Shown here: positions 24,103-34,864 of the stretch, in pieces | How the letters are laid out: each line of letters opens with the position of its first letter | How positions within the stretch are numbered: the first letter of the stretch is position 1 | Assembly: GCA_024364735.1 (NCBI GenBank) | Contig: JAGFNQ010001190.1 | Coordinates: forward strand, 1-64,000 | Direction of reading: 5' to 3' | DNA length: 64,000 bases | DNA from: Boesenbergia rotunda | Taxonomy: Eukaryota; Streptophyta; Magnoliopsida; Zingiberales; Zingiberaceae | The notes under the pieces: model-generated | Databases searched by the model: none | Told to the model about the DNA's origin: nothing | The model's input: the letters and a program-made list of their open reading frames with translations, nothing else | Program-made: the position numbers and the translations under genes

Positions 24103-24320
24103 GTGTTAAGGCAACATACCTTCTTGCAGTTACTTTTTTGGAGATAATACGGTTTCGTTGTAACGGTGGTGTAATCGACACTGATTCCTCATCACCTACA
24201 CTAAGAAGTGCATTTATCTGTGTGTTTGAGTATCTGCTTACACCCAACTTGATGCTAGCTGTATCTCAATGCTTGACTGCAATAGTGCATAGGGCTTTTG
24301 AAGCAGCAGTTTCATGGCTG
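24103..24320 (+). pseudogene. Exon-like segment, candidate captured host exon
   Basis: A 218-base open stretch is bordered by an acceptor-like TTACAG and a donor-like GTAAGT. It reads GVKATYLLAVTFLEII..., continues through STLRSAF-like and LLTPNLMLAVSQCLTAIVHR, and ends AVSWL. The composition is that of a real helical protein rather than random sequence, but I cannot name it. More exon-like pieces follow: one ending at a GTATGT donor near 24430, and one starting after TTTTAG near 24598 (APDEGIAPISVGVRLSS) that ends in a stop near 24705. Confidence 0.4.
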
Positions 24321-24966
24321 GTAAGTCTCTGCATCATTTAATGATATTTGCGGAGATGCTGGTAAAATATATGCTGCAAATGCAAGGAAGCAATTTGCCA
24401 CCTGAATTGGCTGCTTTGATTAATGTGATGGTATGTATCTTAACACTTTTAAAATTAGTTAGCAGCAAATATCCATCAAATTGGCTGCAGATATCCATCA
24501 AATTCTTAAAGTATTTAATTGCTCTTGTGTATTATTTAATTGCTCTTGTGTATCCATAGCTTCAGTTGACAATTGTATCTTCTATTCATAATTTTAGGCC
24601 CCAGATGAAGGGATTGCACCAATCTCAGTGGGTGTAAGACTGTCTTCCTCAGCTAGTCATGATGCTCAACACTGTGATGATCGTTCCAACCAAAGTTCAA
24701 GTTAATGAATGCTTGATGCTTGATGTCCAACCGAAGTTGACAATGGTATGAATGCTTGATGCTTCAATTGCCTTACTTGATGATTGCCTTACTCTTCATA
24801 ATTGCCTTACTTGATGATTGCCTTACTCTTCATAATTGTATCAGATCCTAATTTTCGTTAACCATGGTTAGCCAGAAATATTTGGGATTTAATTGCTTGT
24901 TGGTTGAATTTATTTTTCAGTTGTTTCATGATATTTGATTTACCATACCCAATACGATAAATTTGA

Positions 24967-25175
24967 ATTTTAGAGGCTGTATGGGGGAGGACTTGTGAGA
25001 CACTGATTCATGAAATTCTTAAGTGGGCACGTTAACGCTTACATAATATGATTTCATGCTTCTTAATATGAATTTTAGAGACTGTATGGGGGAGGACTTG
25101 TGAGACACTGATTCATGAAATTCTTTAGTGGACACATTAACACTTACACAAATTCAATTTCATGCTTCTTACTTA
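24967..25175 (+). repeat. Direct tandem duplication (about 105 bp unit)
   Basis: Two copies of a unit starting TTTTAGAGGCTGTATGGGGG and ending near CATGCTTCTTA, about 105 bases apart and differing at several positions. A shorter duplication (ATTGCCTTACTTGATG) precedes it at about 24765-24838. Confidence 0.75.
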
Positions 25176-26700
25176 GACTAACTGCATGAAAACTTTTTTT
25201 TCATTTAGTTGATTGGAGTCTCATCATCCAAGTCAATAGTGTACAGACATGCATATTGAAATTGATAGTTGATCATAAATGCTATTAACCATTTGTGACA
25301 AGTGCCGCAAGTGAATCATGATATCCTATGATGTTTTTATGGTTATCAAATACAGACTAAATTACTTTGTTATAATTCCATTTAACTCCTAGACCGATGA
25401 TTACAGTAATTCCACCAGGGCCAAGATATATATATCAATATTTTCACTTCTATGCAAGTAGTCATGTTAACTAAGGGCCTTAGAGAACTACATCATAAGC
25501 CTAATCCAAGTAACTGTAAGCAGATGCAGTTTTAAAAGAACAATAACTATAATGATCGATTTCTTTAGCATGCTGGCAAAGTATTTACACATATTGGTCT
25601 CTTATTTAACCTTTGTTAAATCCTCCTCTACATATTCGTTTATTGATTTAAGGTGCTGGTGTTTGATCAAGTCTGCATTTCTTATTTACTTGCTTGTGTT
25701 TTGGAATCTAACTAATCAAGCTACCTGTCATTGCTTGAAAACCTTTTGACAATCAGTTATGCTTTTATCTTTTTTAGTTTCATCTATAAGTTATTTGATT
25801 CACATTAGCTATTATGATTATAAAAGTTCTTAATAAATCACCTTTTCTACTAGTAAATGCTGAAATGTTGTAGCACCATATTTCTCATGTAAATATTCAA
25901 TGTTTTCATGAGCTCACATTGATGTTTCTAATCTAGGTGGATAAGAGTTCCTGTAATTTGATTCAAGATATATGCTAGTTCCATGTCTGGTTTATGCATG
26001 AGTGACTGATTTCACTCATTAGGTTTATGTTAGCTACATCTATCTTGTTGGTTTCAGACTGATCAGATCCTAATCCTTTCTTCCATAAATAATCTCAGGA
26101 ATTACCAAAGTACACAATTGCTTACCGGACACTTGATTATGAGTTTTCAAATCAGATGATTGTCAGACCACTTAGGTCTCATAAAGTAACTTATAGGAAT
26201 TGTGCACAATGGAAAAAATTGTGCCAAAATTTGTTATATGTTAATATAAATCCCTTCCAGTTTAGTTTTTATGCTTCCAATTTGTTTCCATACAACTGAT
26301 CAGTTTCCATACCTCTCCCACGAACCAGTTTTATGCATTATCATTTCCTTGCTGATTAATTTTGAAGAGATATAATTTGGTTTTCATTATTCATTCAGGT
26401 CAAATTTTTACTGATGTGGTTGGAAGCCAATACTATGATACTCCTCAAGTACTTTGCAAGCATTACAGACTATAAGATGAAGTTTGAACTGCTGCTGCTA
26501 TGTTATATATTTTTGTTGAGTGGTGTACCCCCCATTTTGGTTTAGATTTCACTTCAAAGAGTTGGTTGTTGTTAGTACTTTATTTTTTGAGTATTTACTT
26601 TTGTAGACATTCATTTGAATGTATTTAATTACTAGCCATGAAAATTTTCCTTTAAGATTACACAAGTGTTTAACTTGTTTGTTCTTCAAATAAAATATTG
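25176..26700. other. AT-rich CACTA interior without recognised genes
   Basis: I find no ORF of coding character, no repeat array and no RNA gene. The short ORF at 25552-25749 is hydrophobic and low in complexity and is probably chance. Base composition suggests intron-like DNA of a captured gene. Confidence 0.5.
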
Positions 26701-27021
26701 AAAAGAAAAATCAAATAAATATTTTCGGTTGAATTTGTCATTTGCCGGCGGTTTTAAAAATCGCCAGTAATTATTTACGCTGGTGTTGCAGCAGTTTCAA
26801 ACAGTCAGTAATTTGATTTGCGGTTCCAAAACCGCCGGTAAATCATTTACCGGCGGCTTTGGAACCTTTTCAAAACCGCCGGTAAATCAAAACAGTGTTT
26901 TTTTGTGGTTCGGTTCCAAAATCGCCCGGTAAATCAAAACATAGTTTTTTGTGGCGGTCAAACCGCACAATCTAATCAGAATACATCTTCACAAACACAG
27001 AATGATCTGAAGATGTCTTGG

Positions 27022-27046
27022 NNNNNNNNNNNNNNNNNNNNNNNNN
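27022..27046. other. Assembly gap (25 N)
   Basis: Twenty-five N bases mark an unresolved or placeholder gap. The sequence just before it (reading QTQNDLKMSW-like) may be continued SIRE-type gag; that sequence and the one after it cannot be assumed contiguous. Confidence 0.95.
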
Positions 27047-27054
27047 TTAATTTA

Positions 27055-27680
27055 ATCTCCCCCTAAGCTTGACTCAGTCCTAGGAAGCTTGTTGACTACA
27101 AGCGATCTTCCTCTGAGTTTTAAGGTTTGATTCAAATCATAAGAATTATCTAATAATTTTAAAAAATAATTATCGAAAATAATTTCTTTCGATTTAGACT
27201 CCCCCTAAATTTGGCACTTCCTAGGAGTCCTTGTAGATCATGAAGTAGACTTCCTTTGTGTCTTTAGGGTTTGTCAAAATCAAAAGAGAATCAAGCACAA
27301 TTCTTAAAATGAATTTTGAAGTATTAATATTTCGAAAAACTGAGTATTTGACAGACATATTTTGAAATGATAGCATAGTTTTAAATAGAACATGAGTGAT
27401 AGTTTGAGAACAGGTATTTTTAAACTTCTTCTTTTAATTTGAACTCCCCCTAAACCTGACACAGTCCTAGGAGGCTTGTTGACCACAAGTTAATCCTCCT
27501 CTGAGTCTTTAGGGTTTAGTTCAGATTAAAGGAATTATTCAAAACAAATAATTACCCAAAAAAACATTTCAAAAATTCTTCTTTTGACTCAAACTCCCCT
27601 AAATTTGACACATCCTAGGAGTCCTTGTAGATCATGAAGTGGATCTTCCTCTGTGTCTTTAGGGCTTATTAAAATCAAAT
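27055..27680. repeat. Two-fold repeated dimer of CTCCCCCTAA units
   Basis: Four related segments start at about 27057, 27200, 27446 and 27593 with CTCCCCCTAA or CTCCCCTAA, followed by TCCTAGGA and a TCTTTAGGGTTT-like end. The first and third are most alike (AGCTTGTTGAC), and so are the second and fourth (GTCCTTGTAGATCATGAAG), so a two-unit block was duplicated. No coding function is seen. Confidence 0.6.
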
Positions 27681-28630
27681 GAATAGACATAATTTTTTAA
27701 AAAACATGAGGAATAGTATTTAAAGCACAGTTTTTGAAAGAAAATTAAAAGAATAAACCACTCCCCCTGTACCGTTTGACTCAATCTAATGCCTTAGGGG
27801 ACTTCAGTGTTATCCATGTTTGACTATGTTGACTAGGGTTGACTCAGTTGACTATGTTTGACAAATCAATAACTGAATCAAACAAGCCCTAAATTCTATT
27901 TAAAACGAGTCTATTGTGATATTTAACATGAAATTCAATATTTAAAAAAAATGTTTAGAGATGAAAAGTAGGGTATAGTAAACTGAATTAATTTGAAAAT
28001 AGAGATAATTTGAATAACTTTTGAAAGCACTTTGAGTTTTATTTAAAAGGATAGTGACATATATTCTTAGTTCCTAGATATCTCACCCAGTTCTACGTGA
28101 TCAATCATATTAACCTTATGGGTTTTGTGAGATAAGTATTTTAATTAAAAAAATGGTTAAGTTTTATTAATTTTGAAACATTTGTTATGAATCTAAGATT
28201 TACTTAAAATTTGTGTTAGATTCAAATCTGACAATAGTAAATAGAATTTAATTTTCTATAATTGGCTTCCAGGTCTTGGCGAGGCACTAGGCCTTTTTTG
28301 GTCGTAGCCTTATTGGATCATCAACCCTTTCCTTGACAAAGCCTTTTATAGAAAATTCATCTTCAAGTTACTCCTTGAAAGATTTTGGTCTAACTAGTTT
28401 GGGTCTTGGATCGGTAGCTTCGGCTAGTTCCACCAGACTAAACAGACCAAGTAGTGTATACTTGACCTTATTAGAAGGGCTTCCCTAACGTACTATCATC
28501 TCACCTCCTCCCAATACTAGGTTTTCAGGTTTTAAGTAACTCTTTAGTCCTTAAATTAATCAATCCTAATTCTAAGCAAAAAAAAAACATAAGCGAGAAA
28601 AGTAATCATCTAAGTCACGTCATAATCGTA
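27681..28630. other. AT-rich stretch without recognised features
   Basis: I see no gene. The sequence is AT-rich with scattered TTGACT motifs and is probably decayed retroelement DNA. Confidence 0.5.
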
Positions 28631-28961
28631 CACTACAAAAAAAAGGTAATTTGCGGCGGTTTTTGTTGAGATTTAGGCGGTTTGGAAACGACGGTAAATG
28701 TTTTACCGGCGGTTTACAAAACCGCCGCCGATAACGGCGTCCTTAAACAATTTAGCGGCGGTTTGATTGAACCGCTGGAATAACCGCCGCCATAATACGT
28801 TTTCCGGGTTCTCTTGGCGGTAATTTTGCGGCGGTTCCTTAACGGTTTTAGCCGCCGATAAAACTATCACTCGATTTAGGTTGATGATTTTTTTGGGCAG
28901 TTTTTGCAATATTAAAACCGCCGCAAAATTAATGGTTATTTCCAAATTACCTGATTTAGTG
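28631..28961. mobile_element. Small non-autonomous CACTA-like element (331 bp)
   Basis: It begins CACTACAAAAAAAAGG and ends AAATTACCTGATTTAGTG, which is an imperfect reverse complement of the start. Its subterminal parts are full of GCGGCGGTTT and AAACCGCCGC palindromes, similar to those in the larger CACTA element at 22724-26957. No ORF of real character lies inside. No convincing 3-bp duplication is visible. Confidence 0.65.
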
Positions 28962-28983
28962 ATGGTGATTTTATATTCTTCTG

Positions 28984-30425
28984 TTGTATGTGGATGACAT
29001 GTTGATTGTTGGTCATGATGCTAACAAGATTGAAAAGTTGAAGAGGGAGTTGAATAACTTATTTGCTATGAAAGATTTAGGTCCGACAAACCAAATACTT
29101 AGCATGAAGATACCCCCAGACAGGAAGAATGGGAAACTTTGGCTATCACAAGAGCGCTATGATGAAGCAATACTTGAGAGATTCAACATGAGCAAGGCTA
29201 AGGCAGTCTCTTCTCCACTTGCAAGTCTTTTCAAATTTACTGTTAAGCAATCTCCTACAAGTGAGAAAGAAAAACGAAGAGATGAGTAAAGTTCCTTAGT
29301 TGTCTGCAGTTGGTAGTTTGATGTATGCCTTGGTTTGCACGAGGCCAAATATAGCTCATGCAGTTGGAGTGGTGAGCCATTTTCTCTCTAATCCTAGAAA
29401 GGAACATTGGGTCGTAATGAAATGAATCCTTAGATATTTGAGAGGTACTTCTAAGATTTGCTTATGTTTTGGTACGGGTGAACCAATTATGACTGGATAT
29501 ATAGATTCAAATATGGCTGGTGATGTAGATTCCAGAAAATCCATTTCATGGCTCTCGAAGACTTTTGCAGGGGGAGCTATCTCCTGGCAATCCAAATTGC
29601 AAAAATATATTGCTTTATCTAGTACTGAAGCTGAGTATATTGTCATCACATAAGCTTGCAAAGAAGCTTTGAGGATGAAGAAGTTCTTAGAAGAGCTTGG
29701 CCTAGAACAAGAGAAGTTGATCGTTTATAGCGACAGTCAGAGTGCACTCCATCTCTCCAAGAATTCAACGTTTCATTCAAGATCCAAGCATATTGATATC
29801 AAATATTAGGGGTGTCAAAAATCAACACGACTCAACGACCCAACCCGAATCGACCCGAAAAAAATCGGGTTCGGGTTGAAAATTTTCGGGTTCAGGTTGA
29901 AGGATTTCGTGTTGAAAATTTCCGGGTCGGGTTCGGGTTGACCTGAATTTAATGTTTAGTGATTTTTTTGAGATTAAATCAAATTTTATTTTAAAAATTA
30001 AGATATTTTTATGTATATTAATATCAATATTAGTATGATCATGATGGAGTATTGAGATAAAAGTGAAGAATTATAGGGAAAATAGCGAAAAAAGACGTTT
30101 TGAATTAGTTTTTTCGGGTTATTCGGGCCGGGTTCGGGTTGATCGAGTTCGAGTTCAGGTTTGGGCGTTTCGGATTGAGTTCGGGTTAGAGTTGGGAGTT
30201 AAAAAATTTTTTTTCCAACCCGACCCGAACCCGACCCGACCCACCCGAATTGACACCTCTATCAAATATCATTGGATTCGTGATATGCTTGAGGAAAAAT
30301 AGTTGAGTTTAGAAAAAATTCACACAAGTGAGAACACAACAGATATGTTTACAAAATCCTTGCCTAAGGAGAAACTTGAAGCTTATAAACAGGGAGAGAG
30401 CTTGCTAGAGCCCAGAAATTGAGCT
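28984..30425 (+). pseudogene. Ty1-copia RT end and RNase H, split by a MITE
   Basis: The frame opens with the RT catalytic motif YVDDMLIVG at 28987 and continues to 29289. RNase H follows (SWQSKLQKYIALSSTEAEY, YSDSQSALHLSKN, SKHIDIKY). At 29807 the frame is interrupted by a 455-bp MITE and resumes exactly after it (HWIRDMLEEK, then NTTDMFTKSLPKEKLE). Stops near 29290, 29651 and 30299 show decay. A purine tract (GACGGGGGAG) at about 30425 marks the end of the internal region. The sequence resembles the Tork group. Confidence 0.85.
29807..30261. mobile_element. hAT-type MITE (455 bp) with 8-bp target duplication
   Basis: The ends are TAGGGGTGTCAA and TTGACACCTCTA, inverted repeats with one mismatch. 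They are flanked by the perfect 8-bp duplication TCAAATAT (29799-29806 and 30262-30269). The interior consists of GGGTTCGGGTTG-like repeats on the left and their complement on the right, forming a long fold-back. Removing it restores the copia RNase H frame. Confidence 0.9.
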
Positions 30426-30432
30426 GACGGGG

Positions 30433-31000
30433 GAGCCTAACTAAATAAGCTCATTAGGGCAAAGATAAAGTTATTATTGAACCATAAAGCTAACAATAAA
30501 AAAAAAAAAAAAGTTTTCTTTTCACGCCGCCAACGAAAAGAAAGAAAAAAGTTGAGAGAGATAGAAGAGAAAAGTTTATGAAGGAGAAAAGAGTGGGATT
30601 CTTGAAGTGCAAAAGGTCGATAAAAACCTTGCAGAAAACTCCTTTCATCTATAACTTTAACTTGGCGATTTCTTTCTCTTCAGTACTTCGCTATTGTTAA
30701 CCTAGTTTTTGATCTAGAGTATATTGTTGGTGAAGAGCAATATTGATAGCCAAGATCGGACGTCTTGATGTTATTGGTGATCCTCTAGTAGTGAATCTAG
30801 AGAGAACTTTTGGTGTACCTATTATTTGAAATATATAGTGGAAGTTTTTGAGGTGGCTTTTAGCCCATGGTTTTTATCTTCATCTTGGAAGGTTTTCCAC
30901 GTTAAAAGGATTGGTGTCTTTCATTTTTATTATTATTTGCTTATCTACATTACTTTGAAGTTTTGCTTGGTTGGTCATTTGATTGAAATCTCATTCAGCA
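30433..31000 (+). repeat. Probable 3' LTR of the Tork-like copia fragment
   Basis: It follows the polypurine tract and contains the order typical of Tork-type LTRs, including a GTGGCTTTTAGCCCATGG stretch and TTTTCCACGTTAAAAGG near the end. The borders are not sharp: the left end does not begin with TG, and the right end is estimated near CATTCAGCA. The remainder to about 31260 is AT-rich without features. Confidence 0.4.
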
Positions 31001-31346
31001 CATAAGACATATATTTGGAGTTTATTACAGTCCTTTCCTCATTTTTGTTTCTTCCCAACAACAATAACATTGAATTTCTAAATATTTTTTTTTGGACCAA
31101 AAGGAGCACAGAGAACATAAAGAAACAATTGAGAAAAAAAGGAAAAGAATTAAGAAAGAATTTAGGTTTTTGTTTTTTGTTATTTTTTTTTTTTGGAATC
31201 CTAATTAATTTCCATACAACAAAAGTCATTTAAATGAAAAAAAAATCATAAACAATTATGCGAGTACAATATAGCGCAAAGGGACAAGGGTCGGTGGCTT
31301 TATGTTCGCAAGGTCTCCCAACTTACGAGCCTCCCAGTTGTCCATA

Positions 31347-31738
31347 TTGACTTGTTCGTGACCTAACAGTGCACTGACCGACCCAATAATACAGTGCTGC
31401 ATGCCTCTGCCTTCCTCTTTCCTGTCTCTTCTCCAGTCTTTTCTTCATGTTGAAGTTTTGCCCTAACGTTTAGCTCTTTACCCACCCTGACTTTTCACGA
31501 CGCGAAAGGAGAATGCGTGACTCTTGACAGTAGACTGAGTTAGCAAGTCAATTAGATCTCTGATCTGTTTTTGACTTTGTCAGCCTGCAGACGACCAGAT
31601 TCCTGGCACAGCAGTGTTTGGAAACTACTGAGCAAATTCCAGGAACCATGCCTTAGAAATTAGCAGATCCTCTTTCCTTCTTCATTAACTCTGTTCTCCT
31701 TTGCCTGCCTTCGCTTCAATTAGCTTAATTTCACGGCC
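31347..31738 (+). promoter_or_regulatory. Upstream region of the VQ gene with W-box-like motifs
   Basis: TTGACT occurs at 31347-31352 and 31571-31576, and TTGACA at 31524-31529. WRKY factors bind TTGAC[CT], and VQ proteins partner WRKY factors, so WRKY control of the gene is plausible but inferred. No clear TATA box was identified. Confidence 0.35.
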
Positions 31739-32278
31739 ATGGAAACACTTCCCACCTCCCCCAGCTCCGCCACCAGCGGCAGCTGCATCAGCATCGGCAT
31801 CAACAGTGGAGGAACGCCAAAATCCATCGATTCTAGTTCTTTTTCCCCCACAACTTTCGTCCAGGCCGACTGTTCCTCCTTCAAGAAAGTGGTCCAGATG
31901 CTCACCGGCGGTACCTCCTCCGGAGCATCGCCACTGCCGCCGCCTCCGAGTAAGGTTCCAGGTACCGGCCCCAAAAGGAAATCTTTCAAGTTATACGAAC
32001 GGCGAGAGAGCCTCAAGAATCTCAAGATGAAGAACCTCACGATGACCTTGCACGAGGCGACCTTGTCGCGGCTGCCGAATCTGAGCCCCATCACGCCGCT
32101 GCTCGCCGACCCCTTCCGCCCTCGTTGGATTTTAGAGGAAACGAGGACGTCAGCAGAGCAGGAGCGCGACATCGCCGAGAGAGGGTTATTCTACTTGCAC
32201 CCGTCGCCGAGGGAGGCAGAGCCGCCGAAGCTGCTGCCGCTTTTTCCTCTGACGTCTCCGAAGCTGTCCTCTGCATGA
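31739..32278 (+). CDS. VQ-motif protein (MAPK-substrate type), intact
   Basis: A single-exon ORF of 179 residues starts at an ATG in good context (GGCCATGG). Residues 48-57 (FKKVVQMLTG) are the VQ motif, F-x-x-x-V-Q-x-L-T-G, that binds the WRKY DNA-binding domain. It is preceded by PTTFVQAD. Other family blocks follow: FKLYERR in the middle, LSPITPLLADPF, a block ending ERGLFYLHPSP, and the C-terminal LLPLFPLTSP. Several SP/TP sites (Ser7, Thr26, Ser36 and later ones) resemble MAP-kinase sites. The layout fits the subgroup of Arabidopsis VQ4/VQ13-like MPK3/6 targets, which act in the nucleus as modulators of WRKY-controlled defence and growth genes. It stands alone between mobile elements and shows no frame damage. 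Confidence 0.9.
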   Translation: METLPTSPSSATSGSCISIGINSGGTPKSIDSSSFSPTTFVQADCSSFKKVVQMLTGGTSSGASPLPPPPSKVPGTGPKRKSFKLYERRESLKNLKMKNLTMTLHEATLSRLPNLSPITPLLADPFRPRWILEETRTSAEQERDIAERGLFYLHPSPREAEPPKLLPLFPLTSPKLSSA

Positions 32279-32914
32279 TCGTGGATCGACGTTGCGTTTA
32301 CCGGTGAACTCGAAGGCTCTGTATGCCATGCCCTTCTCGGTGTAAAATTCGAGCTCTATATCTGTTTTGTATACTGTCGACGAACCACACGATCGGAACA
32401 AATTTTTTATCAGCAAATTAATTATCAGGTTTCGAGTATAAACCCAATCAAATCAACCAATGCAGAACAAGAGTCAGTCAAATGCAAGAAGGAAATTAGA
32501 GCCGCATGATTTATGATTCGGGGAGTTTTGAGTCTTTCAAATATAAAATAGTCATCATTAAACGATTAACGTTGTTCAACTCGAGGATAATAGTAAAAAA
32601 TTACTAAGACAAATTAGTTCGGATGATGGACTGATGGGCGGCTAGCATAATCATCATTGGCTGAGTATCTAAACAAGAGTTTAATCTGTGTCCAAGAGAA
32701 CTCATTTAATCGTGGGTGACCAGTTAAACAAAATGGACACCTTAAAAGGTTGGTCAACGCCCTATCTATCCAATCAATGTAACTCGAGCCGAGATACCAT
32801 TAAGGATCTCATATCCTATCATCGATCGGCTAAGCACCCAATCTAATCAGTTAAATATTGCCGATCGATTGGTCAGCCCAGCAACACACAATGTCGATCG
32901 ACAGACAAGCTACA
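32279..32914. other. Region after the VQ gene, no further feature
   Basis: It probably includes the VQ 3' UTR in its first 100-200 bases. No ORF, repeat or RNA gene is supported. It ends in the target duplication CTACA (32910-32914). Confidence 0.5.
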
Positions 32915-33823
32915 TGATCCTGTCGCAGAACGAGGTGGACTCCCAAGAGCGAGGTGGACTCGAGAACTGCTCCTGTTGGCTCCGAGAACTGCAAGGAAGA
33001 TGACTGTCATCAACCCACCGGGAGAATTCCCCGGTAAGACCCTTCGATGATCAAGTCAGTGTCTGGTGAAGAAAACGAAAACTGAAGAAGAACTATAGCA
33101 CAAGGGTCTCGCGTGTACTTGCGGATGAAGGGAGAAGGACCTTATATAACCAGGGGAGCCGATAGCCTCTGCCCTACTTCTGCCATGTTTTGTCGTATGT
33201 GGGGACAAGATCAGGGGCCATTGTCAGCTCGTCGACCAGCGCCGCACATTCTGTCATGGGCAGGGGGGTGTCGTGGTACGGGTTGCGAGAGTTTGTCAAG
33301 CAAGTACTGTGTCAGCAGGATATCCGCGATTCAGGCACGAGTGATGTCAGGCCGGAGCCAACCTGCGCCGACTCTCGTATCTTTATCAGTGTGGTGTCAG
33401 GGGGTAGGTACTAGCTCAGATAACGACAACTCCCGAGTCGGGGCGCCGACCGATTGCCCCGAGTGAGATCCTGCTATGAAGCTAATGACACACAGGTTAG
33501 AACAGGCGACACACCGAGTCTTGGGGGTACTCAGACCTGGCCGGACTGATTCATCCTTCGGAGGATACGACTACAACATAAGGAGGACACCGACCAGGTG
33601 CTGACCGAGTGTTGACCTGATGACCTTAAGCCGAGCACTCGGTATCCTTCACTGGGGCTAGTTTACACCATATCTGGTTAACCTTCCGATCGGGCGTCCT
33701 GACTCGAGTGGCACTCGTTTCATGCCCTGCCACGCCAGGCGGTCGGAGCCTTCCTGGCAATGACCTGTCTCCATGCGGCACCATGTAGGCCGACCAGGCT
33801 ACACGTAGGCTAGGTCGGGATCA
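32915..33823 (-). repeat. Left LTR of the inverted-LTR element
   Basis: Complete 909-bp LTR reading TGATCCTGTCGC...GGTCGGGATCA on the plus strand. The sequence right after it (TAAGCATCCCCCTCGAGACT, then TAGTCGAAGGAGGCG) matches what follows the 3' LTRs at 39309 and 59650, so its transcription sense is minus. Confidence 0.75.
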
Positions 33824-34289
33824 TAAGCATCCCCCTCGAGACTAGTCGAAGGAGGCGTCAAGTCCGACTGACTGGACCAATAGTTCGTAGCAATCAGGCT
33901 AACTCGCATGGGACGACCGACCGGCTAACTGCCCATACCAACTGCGCAACTGACCAACGGCGTGGCCAACATCATCGTCTCAACGGGTCGATTCGTATCC
34001 CCTCATTAATTGTTAAGGGGCACGTGCCCTTCAATCATTGGGTCTCCCGAATAACGAAGCGTCTGCATGCCACAGTCGTTGCGTGTTTTCCCGAGGTTCA
34101 TTTATGACACAAATGGATGGCTCGACTGGGACGTCAGCCAGTGGAGCAAGTTCTTGACTGGTGTCTCGGGCCCAACGATGCCTCAAGGCGGGGGCTAATC
34201 TTCCACCTCCATTTGCTCGGGCTTGGCGCTCGACGCGGATTCCGAACAGGTCGGGGATGGTGCAGGTGCGGGGATCGATGCGAGAGGAG

Positions 34290-34790
34290 TCACTGCGTGC
34301 TGCTCCAGTTGTGCGCCGACCCGGGACTCTAGCTCAACATCGTCCATTCCGAAGTCGTCTTCTCTAGAGCTGCCACGAATATCATAGTAGCTGCAAAATA
34401 GTAAAATCTTAGTTAGTTATAAATACTCAAAGCAAAGACAAGAAAACATACCGAGTGAGGCAGGTCGGGGGGGGGGGGGGGCTGGCACTTGACTGAGGCC
34501 GAATGTGTAGAGAATTTCCTCCTGAAGGAGGTTCACGCCATGGAAGTACCGACCGTTGAGCTTGGATATGGCAGATTGGTATAAAGGAGAGGAACGGAAG
34601 TCTTTGGGGAGAGGGGGAGATGGTGGCAGGTCTTCGACCCAGGAAGTTGACCAACTTGGGGTCAGGGTGGTGTTGACAAAGAAAAAGCGAGCTTTCCAAC
34701 CCTTGTTGGAGGTCGAAAGCTTCGCCAAAAACGAAGTCTTGGCTCAATCTTGGAAGAAGAAGTCGCTCGGCTCTTATTTTTTAGGATAAT
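34290..34790 (-). pseudogene. Accessory ORF remnant: two exons with 61-bp intron
   Basis: On the minus strand a partial first exon reads EPSDFFFQD, an in-frame TGA, then KTSFLAKLSTSNKGWKARFF and YFHGVNLLQEEI, up to a donor TCG|GTATGT. A 61-base intron (34391-34451) ends TTTTGCAG, and exon 2 begins with a VAALE block and, after one frameshift, EDDFGMDDVELESRV. It is homologous to the plus-strand ORF at 60274-62344, with the intron at the same place and phase. The first exon resembles the plant 'putative gypsy-type transposon' domain known from accessory ORFs of Tat-lineage elements. Confidence 0.6.
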
Positions 34791-34864
34791 AAAAGAAATG
34801 AAAAATCTCAGGTTGCAAGGGAATTTGGTATAAAGAAAAGATAACGACCGACCTGCAGATTAAG

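Larger units (their letters stand above)
22724..26957. mobile_element. CACTA-type element, possibly gene-capturing
   Basis: It begins CACTACCAGAAAAG, a variant of the CACTA terminal sequence. Both ends carry subterminal palindromic repeats of the GCGGCGGTTT/AAACCGCC type (22745-22875 and 26740-26960), typical of plant CACTA elements. The right end is degenerate (...AGTTTTTTGTGG near 26957) and no clean 3-bp duplication was found, so that border is approximate. No transposase frame was recognised. The interior holds exon-like pieces and tandem repeats. Confidence 0.6.

Noticed and set aside
28703..28945. 80-residue frame on the minus strand
   Set aside because: Lies wholly within the small CACTA-like element and reads through its palindromic repeats.
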